Origin: Calothrix sp. NIES-4105
Lineage (GTDB): Bacteria > Cyanobacteriota > Cyanobacteriia > Cyanobacteriales > Nostocaceae
Assembly: GCF_002368415.1 (NCBI RefSeq)
Contig: NZ_AP018290.1
Span: 10,717,717 to 10,781,716 of the forward strand
DNA length: 64,000 bases
Reading direction: 5' to 3'
Part shown: positions 18,071 through 26,879 of the stretch, piece after piece
How positions within the stretch are numbered: the stretch's first letter is position 1
How the letters are laid out: every line of letters starts with the position of its first letter
Program-made: the position numbers and the translations under genes
Notes under the pieces: model-generated
Databases searched by the model: none
The model's input: the letters and a program-made list of their open reading frames with translations, nothing else
What the model was told of the DNA's origin: nothing

Positions 18071-18107
18071 TAAGAAACTCGACTTCTTGAAAAAGCCGGG
18101 TTTCTTG
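18071..18107. terminator. Hairpin after msrB
   Basis: The arms AAGAAACTCG and CGGGTTTCTT pair with one wobble around a loop that itself repeats CTTCTTG. The same kind of hairpin occurs at 39417-39449. It is a likely 3' end for msrB but has no long T-run. Confidence 0.5.
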
Positions 18108-18132
18108 ACCTTTATAGGCGCCTGCATCAGAA

Positions 18133-18150
18133 TGTGAACCGTGGTTCACA
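18133..18150. promoter_or_regulatory. 18-bp dyad, copy 1
   Basis: TGTGAACCGTGGTTCACA is a palindrome apart from its two central bases. Its exact reverse complement is at 18442-18459, and the flanks (AAxAACTT) are shared as well. The pair brackets the small gene 18198-18416 and could be an operator. Confidence 0.5.
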
Positions 18151-18197
18151 GAAGAACTTAAGTGCTATTGTCCAAGGGCTTGCCTAAAATATAACGT

Positions 18198-18416
18198 TTA
18201 TTGGTTACTCAATCTTTTCCTTAACTCAGCCTCTATTTGTTCACCTGTACTAACCACAACCCGATTTGGTCTTGCTCTAACAATCGTGAGGTAATATTGA
18301 AAAGCTTCCTCATGTTGGGGATGACGCTTCAGATAATCTCGCAATTGTGCCTCAGTTAATTGTCGATAATCTATATCACTCATTGTATTATTTGCTGGTT
18401 GATTGCTTCTAGTCAT
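18198..18416 (-). CDS. Small conserved cyanobacterial protein of unknown function
   Basis: 72 residues from the ATG at 18416, which has AAGG five bases upstream; the frame continues back into a palindrome but that part looks non-coding. The core DYRQLTEAQLRDYLKRHPQ, HEEAFQYYLTIVRARPNRV is the pattern of short helical cyanobacterial proteins with an LTEAxLRxYL motif and an acidic DxEAFY-like stretch. These are common next to other small genes, some of them toxin-antitoxin loci. No partner is recognisable. The gene is bracketed by two copies of an 18-bp dyad. Confidence 0.6.
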   Translation of the reverse strand: MTRSNQPANNTMSDIDYRQLTEAQLRDYLKRHPQHEEAFQYYLTIVRARPNRVVVSTGEQIEAELRKRLSNQ

Positions 18417-18441
18417 GCACCTTTCCCTTGTACTATCAAAA

Positions 18442-18459
18442 TGTGAACCACGGTTCACA
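18442..18459. promoter_or_regulatory. 18-bp dyad, copy 2
   Basis: TGTGAACCACGGTTCACA, the reverse complement of the dyad at 18133-18150. It lies 26 bases upstream of the ATG of the small minus-strand gene, a natural operator position. Confidence 0.5.
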
Positions 18460-18583
18460 TAATAACTTTAATCCGTAGATAAAATTTTTAGTGTAATTTT
18501 TATAACAATATATTTTTTTGACACCGTTGCTTTGTTTTTTTGCTGTACCTTATATATTAGTGTTCCATTAGCTCAAACTAAAA

Positions 18584-20563
18584 ATGTGTATTGATTTCGG
18601 GCGAGAAATCTGTGGTAATCTGGAAGCCGCAGAAACAAGGGAATGGCTGGTTACAAATGGTATAGGTGGTTATGCATCGGGAACGGTAGCAGGTTTGCTG
18701 ACTCGTCGTTACCACGGGTTACTAGTTGCAGCACTAAAACCTCCACTCGGTCGAACTTTATTGTTTACGAAACTCGATGAGACTGCTATATATGATGACC
18801 ATACATACCCTTTACATGCTAACCGTTGGGTTTCGGGTATTGTTAGTCCGCAGGGTTTTCGTCATATTGAACGTTTTACTCTTGAAGGTACTATCCCGAC
18901 GTGGCAGTATGCTATAGCTGATGCGCTGTTAGAAAAGCGTATCTGGATGCAGCAAGGAGAAAACACTACATATATTCAATATCATTTGCGCCGCGCGACT
19001 CAACCATTGAAGTTAACTTTCAAAGCAATGGTTAATTACCGCGATTATCATAGTAGTACCTCTGGCAACAATTGGCAGATGGCGGTTGAGGAAATAACAG
19101 GAGGAATTCGTGTAATAGCATATCCTTCGGCGGCGCCGCTTTATTTATTAACCGACCGTGGGAATGCATCACCCGCTCATAATTGGTATTATGGTTTTGA
19201 TTATTCTGTAGAACGTTACCGAGGATTGAACGATAAGGAAGACCATCTTCATGCAGCTACATTTCAAGTTACCCTAGAAAAAGGCGAATCAATCACGTTT
19301 GTAGCTAGTACAGAAGATTTAAAGCAATACGATGGTGAAGCTGCTCTAAAATCACGTCGTCAAAACGAGAATAAATTACTTGGACTTTGGAAAAATCATA
19401 ATGCTTCAAAATTTAAAGACTCTCCAGCTTGGATAAAACAATTAGTACTTGCAGCAGACCAATTTATAGTTGAACGTCCGGCGCCAGATGAACCGTATGG
19501 TAAAAGTATAATTGCGGGTTATCACTGGTTTGGAGATTGGGGACGCGATACAATGATAAGTCTACCAGGTTTAACGCTCGCTACAGGAAGACCAGAAATC
19601 GCTCGCTTAATTCTGCGTACTTTTGCTAAATATATAGATAAAGGTATGTTACCTAACCGCTTCCCCGATGCGGGTGAAGTACCTGAATACAATACAGTAG
19701 ATGCAACGCTATGGTATTTTGAGGCGCTGCGTGCGTATCATAATGATACCGAAGATGACGGTTTAATCGAAGAACTTTTCGGCGCCCTTGCAGATATTAT
19801 CGACTGGCATTGTCGTGGAACTCGATACAATATACATCTCGATGCTGCTGATGGATTATTATATGCTGGCGAAGAACTCACACAGTTAACATGGATGGAT
19901 GCAAAAGTTGATAACTTGGTAATTACACCGCGTATTGGTAAGCCAATTGAGATAAATGCGCTTTGGTACAATGCTTTACGAACAATGGCTAATTTCGCAC
20001 GTCGCATATCGAAGCCACACCAAGAATATACAGCAATGGCAGACCGTACTCAATTGCGATTTGCACGCTTTTGGAATTCTGAAAAAAACTATTGTTATGA
20101 TGTTTTGGACACACCAAAAGGTGATGATATTACACTACGTCCAAACCAACTTTTCGCTGTTTCATTACCCGAACCTCTACTCTCACAACCGCAACAACGT
20201 TCTATTGTAGATATTTGTGGGCGCCAACTATTAACTTCCTATGGCTTGCGTTCCTTAAATCCTGATGATATTCATTATCAGGGTAATTATGGAGGGAATC
20301 AGTATCAACGAGATAGTGCATATCATCAAGGAACAGTTTGGGGATGGTTGCTAGGTACATTTATCTCAGCACACTTACGTGCGTATGGAAACCGTACAAC
20401 CGCGCGCGAATTTCTCCAACCAATTGCAAACCATCTTTATAATCATGGAATAGGCACAGGTAGCGAAATCTTCGACGGAGAGGCGCCTTTTACTCCGCGC
20501 GGATGTATTGCCCAAGCTTGGACAGTAGCCGAAATTTTACGAACCTGGTTATTAACTTCCTAA
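18584..20563 (+). CDS. Amylo-alpha-1,6-glucosidase (glycogen debranching enzyme)
   Basis: 659 residues. The N-terminal domain (1 to about 260) begins EWLVTNGIGGYASGTVAGL and TRRYHGLLVAA, the bacterial/archaeal GDE N-terminal pattern. The C-terminal (alpha/alpha)6 barrel contains GDWGRDTMISLPGLTLATGR, NRFPDAGEVPEYNTVDATLW and GTVWGWLLGTF; the acidic residues of these motifs are expected to be catalytic. It removes alpha-1,6 branches from glycogen during mobilisation. The gene is isolated from other glycogen genes. Confidence 0.92.
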   Translation: MCIDFGREICGNLEAAETREWLVTNGIGGYASGTVAGLLTRRYHGLLVAALKPPLGRTLLFTKLDETAIYDDHTYPLHANRWVSGIVSPQGFRHIERFTLEGTIPTWQYAIADALLEKRIWMQQGENTTYIQYHLRRATQPLKLTFKAMVNYRDYHSSTSGNNWQMAVEEITGGIRVIAYPSAAPLYLLTDRGNASPAHNWYYGFDYSVERYRGLNDKEDHLHAATFQVTLEKGESITFVASTEDLKQYDGEAALKSRRQNENKLLGLWKNHNASKFKDSPAWIKQLVLAADQFIVERPAPDEPYGKSIIAGYHWFGDWGRDTMISLPGLTLATGRPEIARLILRTFAKYIDKGMLPNRFPDAGEVPEYNTVDATLWYFEALRAYHNDTEDDGLIEELFGALADIIDWHCRGTRYNIHLDAADGLLYAGEELTQLTWMDAKVDNLVITPRIGKPIEINALWYNALRTMANFARRISKPHQEYTAMADRTQLRFARFWNSEKNYCYDVLDTPKGDDITLRPNQLFAVSLPEPLLSQPQQRSIVDICGRQLLTSYGLRSLNPDDIHYQGNYGGNQYQRDSAYHQGTVWGWLLGTFISAHLRAYGNRTTAREFLQPIANHLYNHGIGTGSEIFDGEAPFTPRGCIAQAWTVAEILRTWLLTS

Positions 20564-20626
20564 CTTCTAACTCCTAACTTCTAACTCCTAACTCCTAACT
20601 CAGCACTCAGCACTCATCACTCAGCA
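20552..20626. repeat. Heptanucleotide tandem repeats
   Basis: Units of CTAACTT/CTAACTC (20555-20600) pass into CAGCACT units (20600-20626) between convergent genes. The second type equals the repeats at 1546-1682. They touch the stop codon of the Rrf2 gene. Confidence 0.85.
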
Positions 20627-21070
20627 CTAAATATAATACATTGTATTATCCTGTCGGAGAGTATCTCGCTGTTGACATAAATCCAGAATAGTGTATTGTT
20701 GGAAAAAAGCTTTTGTAGTTTCGTTTGCTTGTAGCCATATTTCATTGATTACCATTTTTTCTGGAGTTAAACTCGAAGATTCTCCTTCATTCGATTTTCT
20801 CTCACCTTCAATAACGGCTATTACTTCTTGTACATATATCTGTCTAGGTTCTTTGACTAATATATAACCCCCTTTTGCCCCACGCACACTTTTTACAATT
20901 CCCTCACGACGCAAAGTCGAAAGAATTTGCTCTAAATATCGCTCTGGTAAAGAGTGACGAGCAGCAATTTCACTAATTTTTAGGGATTTTTCGATACTGT
21001 AGCAGTCTGCTAGCTCCATTAATGCTAGTAGTGCGTATTCAACTCTAGAGGATAATTCCACAAAACTCAT
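20627..21070 (-). CDS. Rrf2-family transcriptional regulator
   Basis: 147 residues. The winged helix is clear: SSRVEYALLALMELADCY, LKISEIAARHSLPERYLEQI, LRREGIVKSVRGAKGGYIL. The three-Cys cluster that holds an Fe-S centre in IscR and NsrR is absent (the only other Cys lies near the C-terminus), so it resembles CymR, the cysteine-metabolism repressor of Bacillus. It is divergent from the CRP-type gene at 21247 and borders the sulfate operon. A role in sulfur control is therefore plausible but inferred. Confidence 0.85.
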   Translation of the reverse strand: MSFVELSSRVEYALLALMELADCYSIEKSLKISEIAARHSLPERYLEQILSTLRREGIVKSVRGAKGGYILVKEPRQIYVQEVIAVIEGERKSNEGESSSLTPEKMVINEIWLQANETTKAFFQQYTILDLCQQRDTLRQDNTMYYI

Positions 21071-21246
21071 CTACTAAGTGTTCCATCTTAATATAATACG
21101 GTTATCCGATAAAGATTAAGTGTGTTATGCCCATAAATTCTTAAAAATTATGTAACATCCCACTTTTAAATAAAACATCTGTAATTTGATAGATTTGCAG
21201 TAGTTTAGGATAAAATAGACGTTAAATATTTAACGGCATCCTCGAT

Positions 21247-21828
21247 ATGAAATCCTTGACAAAGCAAAATCTAGTGTTCTCGCGCGTGCGACTCTTCGAG
21301 AAACGAACTTTTTTACCACAAGAAGTAGACTTTTTGTGGAAAGTAGAAAGTGGTGTTGTACGAAGTTTGACCTGGTTGGAAGATGGTACAATCGTGACTC
21401 TCGGAGTTTGGGGAAAAGGTGATACAGTTGGTCATGCGTTTTCGGCGAGTGAACCATATCAAATTGAATGCATAACAAAGGTTGAAGCAGCAGCTTTTCC
21501 GATAAAAAACTGGGAACCATTTGTAGATGTATTATTTGAACATCTTCAACAAGCTAAAGAGTTGATGGTAATTCGCAGCTATAAAACAGTAGATATGATG
21601 GTAATGAAACTTTTGATCTGGTTTGCTCAAAAGTTTGGTCGTGAGGTTGAGACAGGAAGGTTAATTGATTTGCGTTTGACGCATCAAGATATAGCAGAAA
21701 TTCTTGGAACAACTCGTGTTACCGTTACGCGCGTTCTTACTCAGTTAGAAGAACAAGGTTTAATTCAGCGTTTACCCTTACATCTAACAATAGTACAAGT
21801 ACAAGATATGTGGCACTATGAAATCTAA
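21247..21828 (+). CDS. CRP/FNR-family regulator, CysR-like
   Basis: 193 residues, shorter than typical CRP. The N-terminal effector domain is compact (LFEKRTFLPQEVDFLWKVES, GTIVTLGVWGKGDTVGHAFS). The C-terminal HTH reads LTHQDIAEILGTTRVTVTRV followed by LTQLEEQGLI. In Synechococcus a short CRP-type protein, CysR, controls sulfate transport and lies among those genes. This gene has the same location, convergent with the sulfate operon, so a CysR role is likely. Residues that bind cAMP in CRP are not evident. Confidence 0.75.
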   Translation: MKSLTKQNLVFSRVRLFEKRTFLPQEVDFLWKVESGVVRSLTWLEDGTIVTLGVWGKGDTVGHAFSASEPYQIECITKVEAAAFPIKNWEPFVDVLFEHLQQAKELMVIRSYKTVDMMVMKLLIWFAQKFGREVETGRLIDLRLTHQDIAEILGTTRVTVTRVLTQLEEQGLIQRLPLHLTIVQVQDMWHYEI

Positions 21829-21840
21829 TTACATAATAAT

Positions 21841-21872
21841 GTAGGTTGGGTGAAGGCTTTGCGGAACCCAAC
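21841..21872. repeat. GTTGGGT...ACCCAAC palindrome, family D
   Basis: A hairpin of GGTTGGGT and ACCCAAC between the convergent CRP-type and NIL-domain genes, placed as a shared terminator. Relatives are at 26812-26843 and 32243-32325. Confidence 0.6.
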
Positions 21873-21887
21873 ATATAAATTAAAAAA

Positions 21888-22565
21888 TTAAAAAATTAGA
21901 GTTTCAGTGTCCGATTCAGGACTTGCATTAATTAATACAGATAGACCAAGTTTTTCTAAATGCATTAAGCTCGAATGAATTTGCCGCACTTGACCCCATA
22001 TTTCTAACTCAAATAAACCATCATGATACGTACCATCATTTAATAAGGCGCCTGTAATATTGACCGTTAAACCAAAATTAGAAACTAACTCTGATATAAT
22101 CGGCTTATGCTGATATCTTTTTAATATCCCTAGTTGTAATTTCAATCTTGCTGTATTATTATTTTTAGTATTATCTGCTTCTATTTGTAGTTGATGTTCG
22201 CTTTTAGATAAATATTCATGCAATTGGTAATGACGTTGATAATTAATGATGGCATCATCGCTAATTATCTCATGACTATTTAATTTAGAAATCGTTTTTG
22301 AAATTTGACTAGGTTTTAGTTGATTTGTTATTTCTAATTGCAGTATATCTATACCCAGGATTTTTAGGTAAGAAAGACTATTCGTTAATTTTTCAGGGTT
22401 TCCAGATAGTTCAATATTAAACCAACCTTCGTTACTGGCGCCTAACATTAATGATGCGGCAGTAATATTGACTGTTAAGCCATAACGTGATGTGAGTCTA
22501 GATATTACAGGTTGTTTATGATATTTCCCTGGTAATCTAATTTGGGTTTGAATTGGTGTTACCAT
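21888..22565 (-). CDS. Protein with two NIL domains
   Basis: 225 residues, no membrane segment. Two copies of the NIL domain are visible: residues 5-80 (LPGKYHKQPVISRLTSRYGL, TVNITAASLMLGAS, GWFNIELSGN) and about 145-215 (LGILKRYQHKPIISELVSNF, GLTVNITGALLNDG, GLFELEIWG), joined by a Glu/Lys-rich linker. NIL is the ligand-sensing domain at the C-terminus of the methionine importer ATPase MetN. Free-standing NIL proteins at the end of a sulfate-uptake operon may sense or bind a sulfur amino acid and act on the transporter. Confidence 0.8.
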   Translation of the reverse strand: MVTPIQTQIRLPGKYHKQPVISRLTSRYGLTVNITAASLMLGASNEGWFNIELSGNPEKLTNSLSYLKILGIDILQLEITNQLKPSQISKTISKLNSHEIISDDAIINYQRHYQLHEYLSKSEHQLQIEADNTKNNNTARLKLQLGILKRYQHKPIISELVSNFGLTVNITGALLNDGTYHDGLFELEIWGQVRQIHSSLMHLEKLGLSVLINASPESDTETLIF

Positions 22566-22589
22566 AACTCACCACAAAGTAAATAGTAA

Positions 22590-22606
22590 GGTGGGCAGTG
22601 CCCACC
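22590..22606. repeat. GGTGGGCAGTGCCCACC palindrome, family C copy 2
   Basis: A 17-bp hairpin in the 54-base gap between the two NIL genes of the sulfate operon, so within the presumed transcript. It may stabilise or cleave the mRNA between the two cistrons. Confidence 0.85.
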
Positions 22607-22619
22607 ATACAACAATATT

Positions 22620-22901
22620 TTACCAATTACCTAATTGATTTTCGTCCCAAATTTCTAAATTTAAACTGCGAAGGTAGGAAAGTCCATTCTCTATTTGTAG
22701 AGTGGTTCCTTGTAACTCTAAGTCGAACCAACCATCTCCAATGGCATTTCCTCCCAAAATTGCAGCTCTAATATTCACAACTAAACCATTATCGGATACA
22801 AGTTTAGAAATGACAGGCTCTTCATGATAGTCTTTGGGAATTCTAAGACGAATCCGTTTTGGTGCCTGAACACTGAGAGTATTATTAGAATCAACTGCCA
22901 T
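22620..22901 (-). CDS. Single NIL-domain protein
   Basis: 93 residues, essentially one NIL domain: RLRIPKDYHEEPVISKLVSD, NGLVVNIRAAILGGNA, DGWFDLELQG. It begins 11 bases after cysW and is therefore in the sulfate operon. The ligand is unknown. Methionine, sensed by the related MetN domain, or another sulfur amino acid is the natural guess. Confidence 0.8.
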   Translation of the reverse strand: MAVDSNNTLSVQAPKRIRLRIPKDYHEEPVISKLVSDNGLVVNIRAAILGGNAIGDGWFDLELQGTTLQIENGLSYLRSLNLEIWDENQLGNW

Positions 22902-22912
22902 TTTGATTACTC

Positions 22913-23752
22913 CTACTCAACTTCTTTAATGCTTGTTTTCTTTTCGAGAATATCCTTCAACACTAAAGTCACTAACGCTAATAGCCCTAAAATTACTGCT
23001 GCTGAATAAGCTGCTTCTGTTTGATACTGTTTGTAAGCGTCTTCAACAAATAACGGTAAGCTTTGAGTTTTGCCCGCGATGTTTCCTGACACTACCGAGA
23101 CTGCACCAAATTCTCCCATTGCCCTTGCATTTGTTAATATTAAACCATATAACAAACCCCAGCGCACATTTGGTAATGTAACACGCCAAAATATTTGCCA
23201 ATCTTTGGCGCCTAATGTTCTGGCAGCTTCTTCTTGGTCATGTCCTAACTCTTCTAACACTGGTATGACTTCACGCGCAACAAATGGCATACTGACAAAT
23301 GCGCTTGCCAATGCCATTGCTGGAAAAGCAAAGACAATTTTGATATCATGCTCGTTCAACCAAGGACCAAGCCACCCATTACGCCCGTAAAGCAGTACAA
23401 TCATTAATCCTGCAACAACTGGCGATATCGAAAATGGTAGGTCAATAATACTAAGAATAAAAGCACGTCCGGGAAAGTTATTATTGCGAGTTAGTGCCCA
23501 AGCTGCACATAATCCAAATACAGTATTTACTGGTACAGAAACTAGTGCTAACAGTAAAGTTAACCAAGCAGCATGAAGAAAGTCTGGTTTAGTGAGGTTA
23601 TTTAAAAAGGGGCCAAAACCTTTATCAAAAGCATGGACAAAAATGTTAGCTGCTGGAATATATAGAACTAATGCTAAATATAGTATGGCTATCCCTATTA
23701 ATATTTTAGGCGCCAAGCCACCTTTCTTTTTAGGCAAATTACTTCCTGTCAT
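22913..23752 (-). CDS. cysW: Sulfate/thiosulfate ABC transporter permease CysW
   Basis: 279 residues, six predicted membrane helices. The binding-protein-dependent permease signature (EAA loop) is [20 protein letters not shown] followed by [15 protein letters not shown]; the conserved stretch [20 protein letters not shown] is typical of CysW. It pairs with CysT to form the membrane channel for sulfate. It overlaps cysT by 14 bases. The ATPase gene cysA is not in this operon. Confidence 0.93.
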   Translation of the reverse strand: MTGSNLPKKKGGLAPKILIGIAILYLALVLYIPAANIFVHAFDKGFGPFLNNLTKPDFLHAAWLTLLLALVSVPVNTVFGLCAAWALTRNNNFPGRAFILSIIDLPFSISPVVAGLMIVLLYGRNGWLGPWLNEHDIKIVFAFPAMALASAFVSMPFVAREVIPVLEELGHDQEEAARTLGAKDWQIFWRVTLPNVRWGLLYGLILTNARAMGEFGAVSVVSGNIAGKTQSLPLFVEDAYKQYQTEAAYSAAVILGLLALVTLVLKDILEKKTSIKEVE

Positions 23753-24623
23753 AACGTCTTCCCCAAGCTTGTAAAAGATTAATTGCTACAAGTAACACTA
23801 GCGAAATAACTAGCAGCACTACACCAATAACCGTTGCACCAGCATAGTCATACTGTTCAAGTCGTTGAAATATCAGTACTGGTGCAATTAAATCTCTAAA
23901 AGGAGTGTTAGAAGCGATAATTACCGTTGAACCAAACTCCCCGACCGCACGTGCGAAACCTAAAGCAACTCCAGTTAAAATTGCTGGAAACAAAGGAGGT
24001 AATATCACTCGCCAAAAAGTTTCAAACTCGCTGGCACCTAGTGACCAAGCTGCTTGCTCAACTTCGCTTTCCATTTCTTGCAGCACTGGTTGCACTGTTC
24101 GCACTACAAACGGTAAGGATATAAGCGTCATCGCTATCCCTACCCCTAAACGAGTAAAAGATATCTTGACTCCAAATGGTGCAAACAGCGAACCAATCCA
24201 ACCGTTTTCACTATAAACTGTAGCTAGAGTTAAACCAGCTACAGCAGTAGGTAATGCAAAAGGTATATCAACTGAAGCATCTACCAATCTTTTAAATGGG
24301 AAGTCATAGCGAACTAATACCCAAGCAATTAAAGTTCCAAATACCCCATTAAATAATGCAGTAATTAAAGATGTTGTAAAAGTTACATCATAAGCAGAAA
24401 GCGCAATTGGACTTGTGGCAATTTTCCAAAACTGCTCAGGAGGTACCGTAACTGCCTTTAGAAACATGGCAACTATGGGAATGAACAGCATCACCGTTAG
24501 ATATACTGCTGTAACTATCCACGTTATATGTATTTTAGGTAACTGCGATAACAGTCCTTTCCCATTTGGTGCTTTTCTGGGATTTATTCGCTGGTATGAA
24601 GAAGGAGGAGAAGAAATAGCCAT
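23739..24623 (-). CDS. cysT: Sulfate/thiosulfate ABC transporter permease CysT (CysU)
   Basis: 294 residues, six predicted membrane helices. The EAA loop reads [55 protein letters not shown] marks a sulfate permease. It forms the channel with CysW. It lies 256 bases after sbpA, and that gap holds three hairpins. The stop region of cysT overlaps the cysW start. Confidence 0.93.
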   Translation of the reverse strand: MAISSPPSSYQRINPRKAPNGKGLLSQLPKIHITWIVTAVYLTVMLFIPIVAMFLKAVTVPPEQFWKIATSPIALSAYDVTFTTSLITALFNGVFGTLIAWVLVRYDFPFKRLVDASVDIPFALPTAVAGLTLATVYSENGWIGSLFAPFGVKISFTRLGVGIAMTLISLPFVVRTVQPVLQEMESEVEQAAWSLGASEFETFWRVILPPLFPAILTGVALGFARAVGEFGSTVIIASNTPFRDLIAPVLIFQRLEQYDYAGATVIGVVLLVISLVLLVAINLLQAWGRRYDRK

Positions 24624-24645
24624 ATGATTTTAAGTTATGAGGTAG

Positions 24646-24706
24646 GGTGCGTGAAAGCGATTACTATTTACTTCGGAAACTAAATATTAAACTGCTTTCA
24701 CGCACC
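24646..24706. repeat. 61-bp palindromic repeat, family A copy 2
   Basis: The same 13-bp arms as at 337-396 (24646-24658 and 24694-24706) with a diverged loop that keeps ACTT-GGAAAC. It sits between sbpA and cysT, inside the presumed operon transcript. Confidence 0.85.
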
Positions 24707-24720
24707 ATCAACTAATTTGT

Positions 24721-24885
24721 ATCAACATAATAATGGTGCGTGATGCGACCAGATTGCTCGCTTCGTTTGAGAATTTTCGATGGCATCACGGCACCCTACT
24801 TTTGATCAACATAATAATGGTGCGTGACGCGACCAGATTGCTCGCTTCGTTTGAGAATTTTCGATGGCGTCACGGCACCCTACTT
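24721..24885. repeat. 84-bp tandem duplication of a hairpin with paired substitutions
   Basis: Two units of 84 bases, almost identical, follow sbpA and include its stop codon. Each folds as GGTGCGTGAxGC...GCxTCACGGCACC. The two differences inside the stem are paired: T24744/A24785 in unit 1, C24828/G24869 in unit 2. The stem is therefore maintained. A degraded relative is at 11391-11455. Confidence 0.85.
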
Positions 24886-26028
24886 GCCTTTTGCTTGGAT
24901 TTTATCAAAGACGGCGCCGTCTTCAAAGAATTTCTTCTGAACTTCACTCCAACCACCAAAGTCTTGGACTGTACCCAAGGTTTTTACCGCTGGAAATTTA
25001 TCTTTGACTTCTTTGTTTTGCGCTACTGTTTCATCGACTGAACGGAAACCTATTTTGGCAAATTCTTGCTGTGCTTCTGGTGTAAACAAATATTTAACAA
25101 ATGCCTCTGTTACTTCACGAGTACCATGTTTATCAACGTTTTTATCTACTACCGCTATAGGGTTGTCGATAGAAATGTTTACATCAGGAATAATCGCTTC
25201 TACTTTTTCTCCTTTCTGCCTTGCAAGAATCAATTCGTTTTCATAATTGATTAAAGCATCACCTTGCCCTTGTTTGAAAAACGCATCAGTTGCTTCACGA
25301 GCGTCTTTAGCTAGTAATTGTACGTTTTTTGTGTAAATTTGGGTAACGAAGTCAGTCGCTTTTTGCTCGTCTCCACCTGCTTTAATGACTGAATTCCATA
25401 ATGCTAGGAAATTCCAACGTGCGACTCCTGATGTTTTCGGGTCTGCTGTAATTACTTTTACTCCGTCTTTTGCTAAATCTGCCCATGTTTTGATACCTTT
25501 CGGATTGCCTGGACGAGTTGCAATTGCTCCTACAGATTTAGAGACAATACCGTTGTTAGGAACTTCTTTCTCCCATCCCGGTTGTATCAACCCAGCTTTT
25601 TCAATTTTCTGTGTGTCTCCAGCAAGTGCTAAGTGAACTATATCGGCTTCTAGTCCATCAATTACTGCGCGCGTTTGTGAGCCTGAACCACCATAGCTAG
25701 TTTTAAAGGTGACGTTCTGATTCTTTTCTTGCTTCCACTTTTCCACAAACTTTGGAATAATTGCTTCGTGGGCAGCTTTAGTCACAGCGAACGAAACCAA
25801 AGTTATTTCTGGGTCTTTGTTACTTGCTGCAACTGGACTCGCTCCCCCTGGAGAAGGTGCCGACGCTTCACCACCAGAACCTCCAGAACACGCGGCAACA
25901 GCCAAACTCAAAAATGCTCCTACCAAGAACAAAGATAAAAATCCTTTTACAGAACTTAATCTCAACCCCGAAGGTACCTGTCCTGCTACGTTTTGCCATT
26001 GTTTAGAAAGGCGCCGCCATGAATTCAT
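24880..26028 (-). CDS. sbpA: Sulfate-binding protein of the ABC importer
   Basis: 382 residues. A long N-terminal segment ends in a hydrophobic stretch and lipobox-like LSLAVAACSGG, so the protein is probably a lipoprotein facing the periplasm. The mature part has the sulfate/thiosulfate-binding pattern: ITLVSFAVTKAAHEAIIPKF, TSYGGSGSQTRAVIDGLEAD, GDALINYENELILARQKGEK. It captures sulfate for CysT/CysW. It is the first gene of the operon. The N-terminus before the signal core is longer than usual (about 30 residues). Confidence 0.93.
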   Translation of the reverse strand: MNSWRRLSKQWQNVAGQVPSGLRLSSVKGFLSLFLVGAFLSLAVAACSGGSGGEASAPSPGGASPVAASNKDPEITLVSFAVTKAAHEAIIPKFVEKWKQEKNQNVTFKTSYGGSGSQTRAVIDGLEADIVHLALAGDTQKIEKAGLIQPGWEKEVPNNGIVSKSVGAIATRPGNPKGIKTWADLAKDGVKVITADPKTSGVARWNFLALWNSVIKAGGDEQKATDFVTQIYTKNVQLLAKDAREATDAFFKQGQGDALINYENELILARQKGEKVEAIIPDVNISIDNPIAVVDKNVDKHGTREVTEAFVKYLFTPEAQQEFAKIGFRSVDETVAQNKEVKDKFPAVKTLGTVQDFGGWSEVQKKFFEDGAVFDKIQAKGK

Positions 26029-26379
26029 CTAACCACTCCTAATACTAATCTACAGTTTTTTGATAGAGTATTTGTAATATTTGTCTATGGTCATAGATTA
26101 CACATAAGAACATAAAAACGCAATAGGAAATCTACATATTCTTTATCAAACAGATGTTGATTTGGTAACAAAGCTTATATTACAAGGGTTTTGGCGGCGC
26201 CGTCCCGTAGAATACCTCAAACGGGATACTTTATTCTCCCAAAAGTTAGTCACGTTTTAACATCAAACCCTGAGAGAATGTAAATTACAGGGCGACGGAA
26301 CGGAAATTACGTTGTATGTATATAGCGTCAGTCCTGTGAATTCATTCCAAGACTTCAAAGCGCGCGCGACTTATAAGAT
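26029..26379. other. Divergent regulatory region between sbpA and the DUF202 gene
   Basis: About 350 bases with no gene. It must contain the promoter of the sulfate operon. Visible is the dyad GTCCCGT (26202-26208) and ACGGGATAC (26221-26229), 12 bases apart. No certain CRP-type site was found. Confidence 0.4.
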
Positions 26380-26805
26380 ATGAAGCTTGATACTATTCCA
26401 GATAAAACTAGTTCAGATAAACCCAAAACAGCCAGTTCAAGCAAAGTGCGCGAACACTTAGCGAACGAACGTACATACTTAGCATGGGTACGAAGTGCCA
26501 TATCACTAATTGGCTTTGGTGTTGTGATTGTACGATTGCGTGTCTTGCGTCCTCCGATGTCGCCACAACCTCCTGGTAACGGTTGGAAGTTAGGTTTAGC
26601 ATTCTCGGTAGTGGGTTTGCTAACAGTGTTGCTCTCAACTCAGCATTATTTAGCAGTTCGTCGTGACATCGACGCAGATACATATGAACCTGGTGACAGA
26701 TGGGTGATTCTTTCTAGCATAATAATTTTGATTTTAGGAATGGGAGTTATCTATTACTTTTTTACTGTTCCTCTTGAATCAATGAATACTGTCATCGTCG
26801 AGTAA
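26380..26805 (+). CDS. DUF202 (YidH-like) small membrane protein
   Basis: 141 residues. The signature REHLANERTYLAWVRSAISL is followed by three hydrophobic segments (LIGFGVVIVRL, LGLAFSVVGLLTVLL, ILSSIIILILGMGVIYYFF). DUF202/YidH proteins are small inner-membrane proteins of unknown function. The N-terminal 30 residues are polar and Ser/Lys-rich. It is divergent from sbpA across a shared upstream region. Confidence 0.88.
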   Translation: MKLDTIPDKTSSDKPKTASSSKVREHLANERTYLAWVRSAISLIGFGVVIVRLRVLRPPMSPQPPGNGWKLGLAFSVVGLLTVLLSTQHYLAVRRDIDADTYEPGDRWVILSSIIILILGMGVIYYFFTVPLESMNTVIVE

Positions 26806-26811
26806 GTAATT

Positions 26812-26879
26812 TGTAGGTTGGGTCGAGGAACGGAACCCAACATTAATATTTTCGGAGAGACGTTACATGTAACGTCTCT
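26812..26879. repeat. Family D palindrome followed by a perfect 24-bp palindrome (family E)
   Basis: GGTTGGGT...ACCCAACAT at 26816-26842 and then a perfect palindrome centred on TTACATGTAA at 26856-26879. The latter recurs as a 28-bp perfect palindrome at 37225-37252. The following stretch to 27371 is very AT-rich, and no gene was seen in it. Confidence 0.8.

Noticed and set aside
24733-25041. Plus-strand frame of 102 codons after sbpA
   Set aside because: It is made of the tandem hairpin repeat and the antisense of sbpA.
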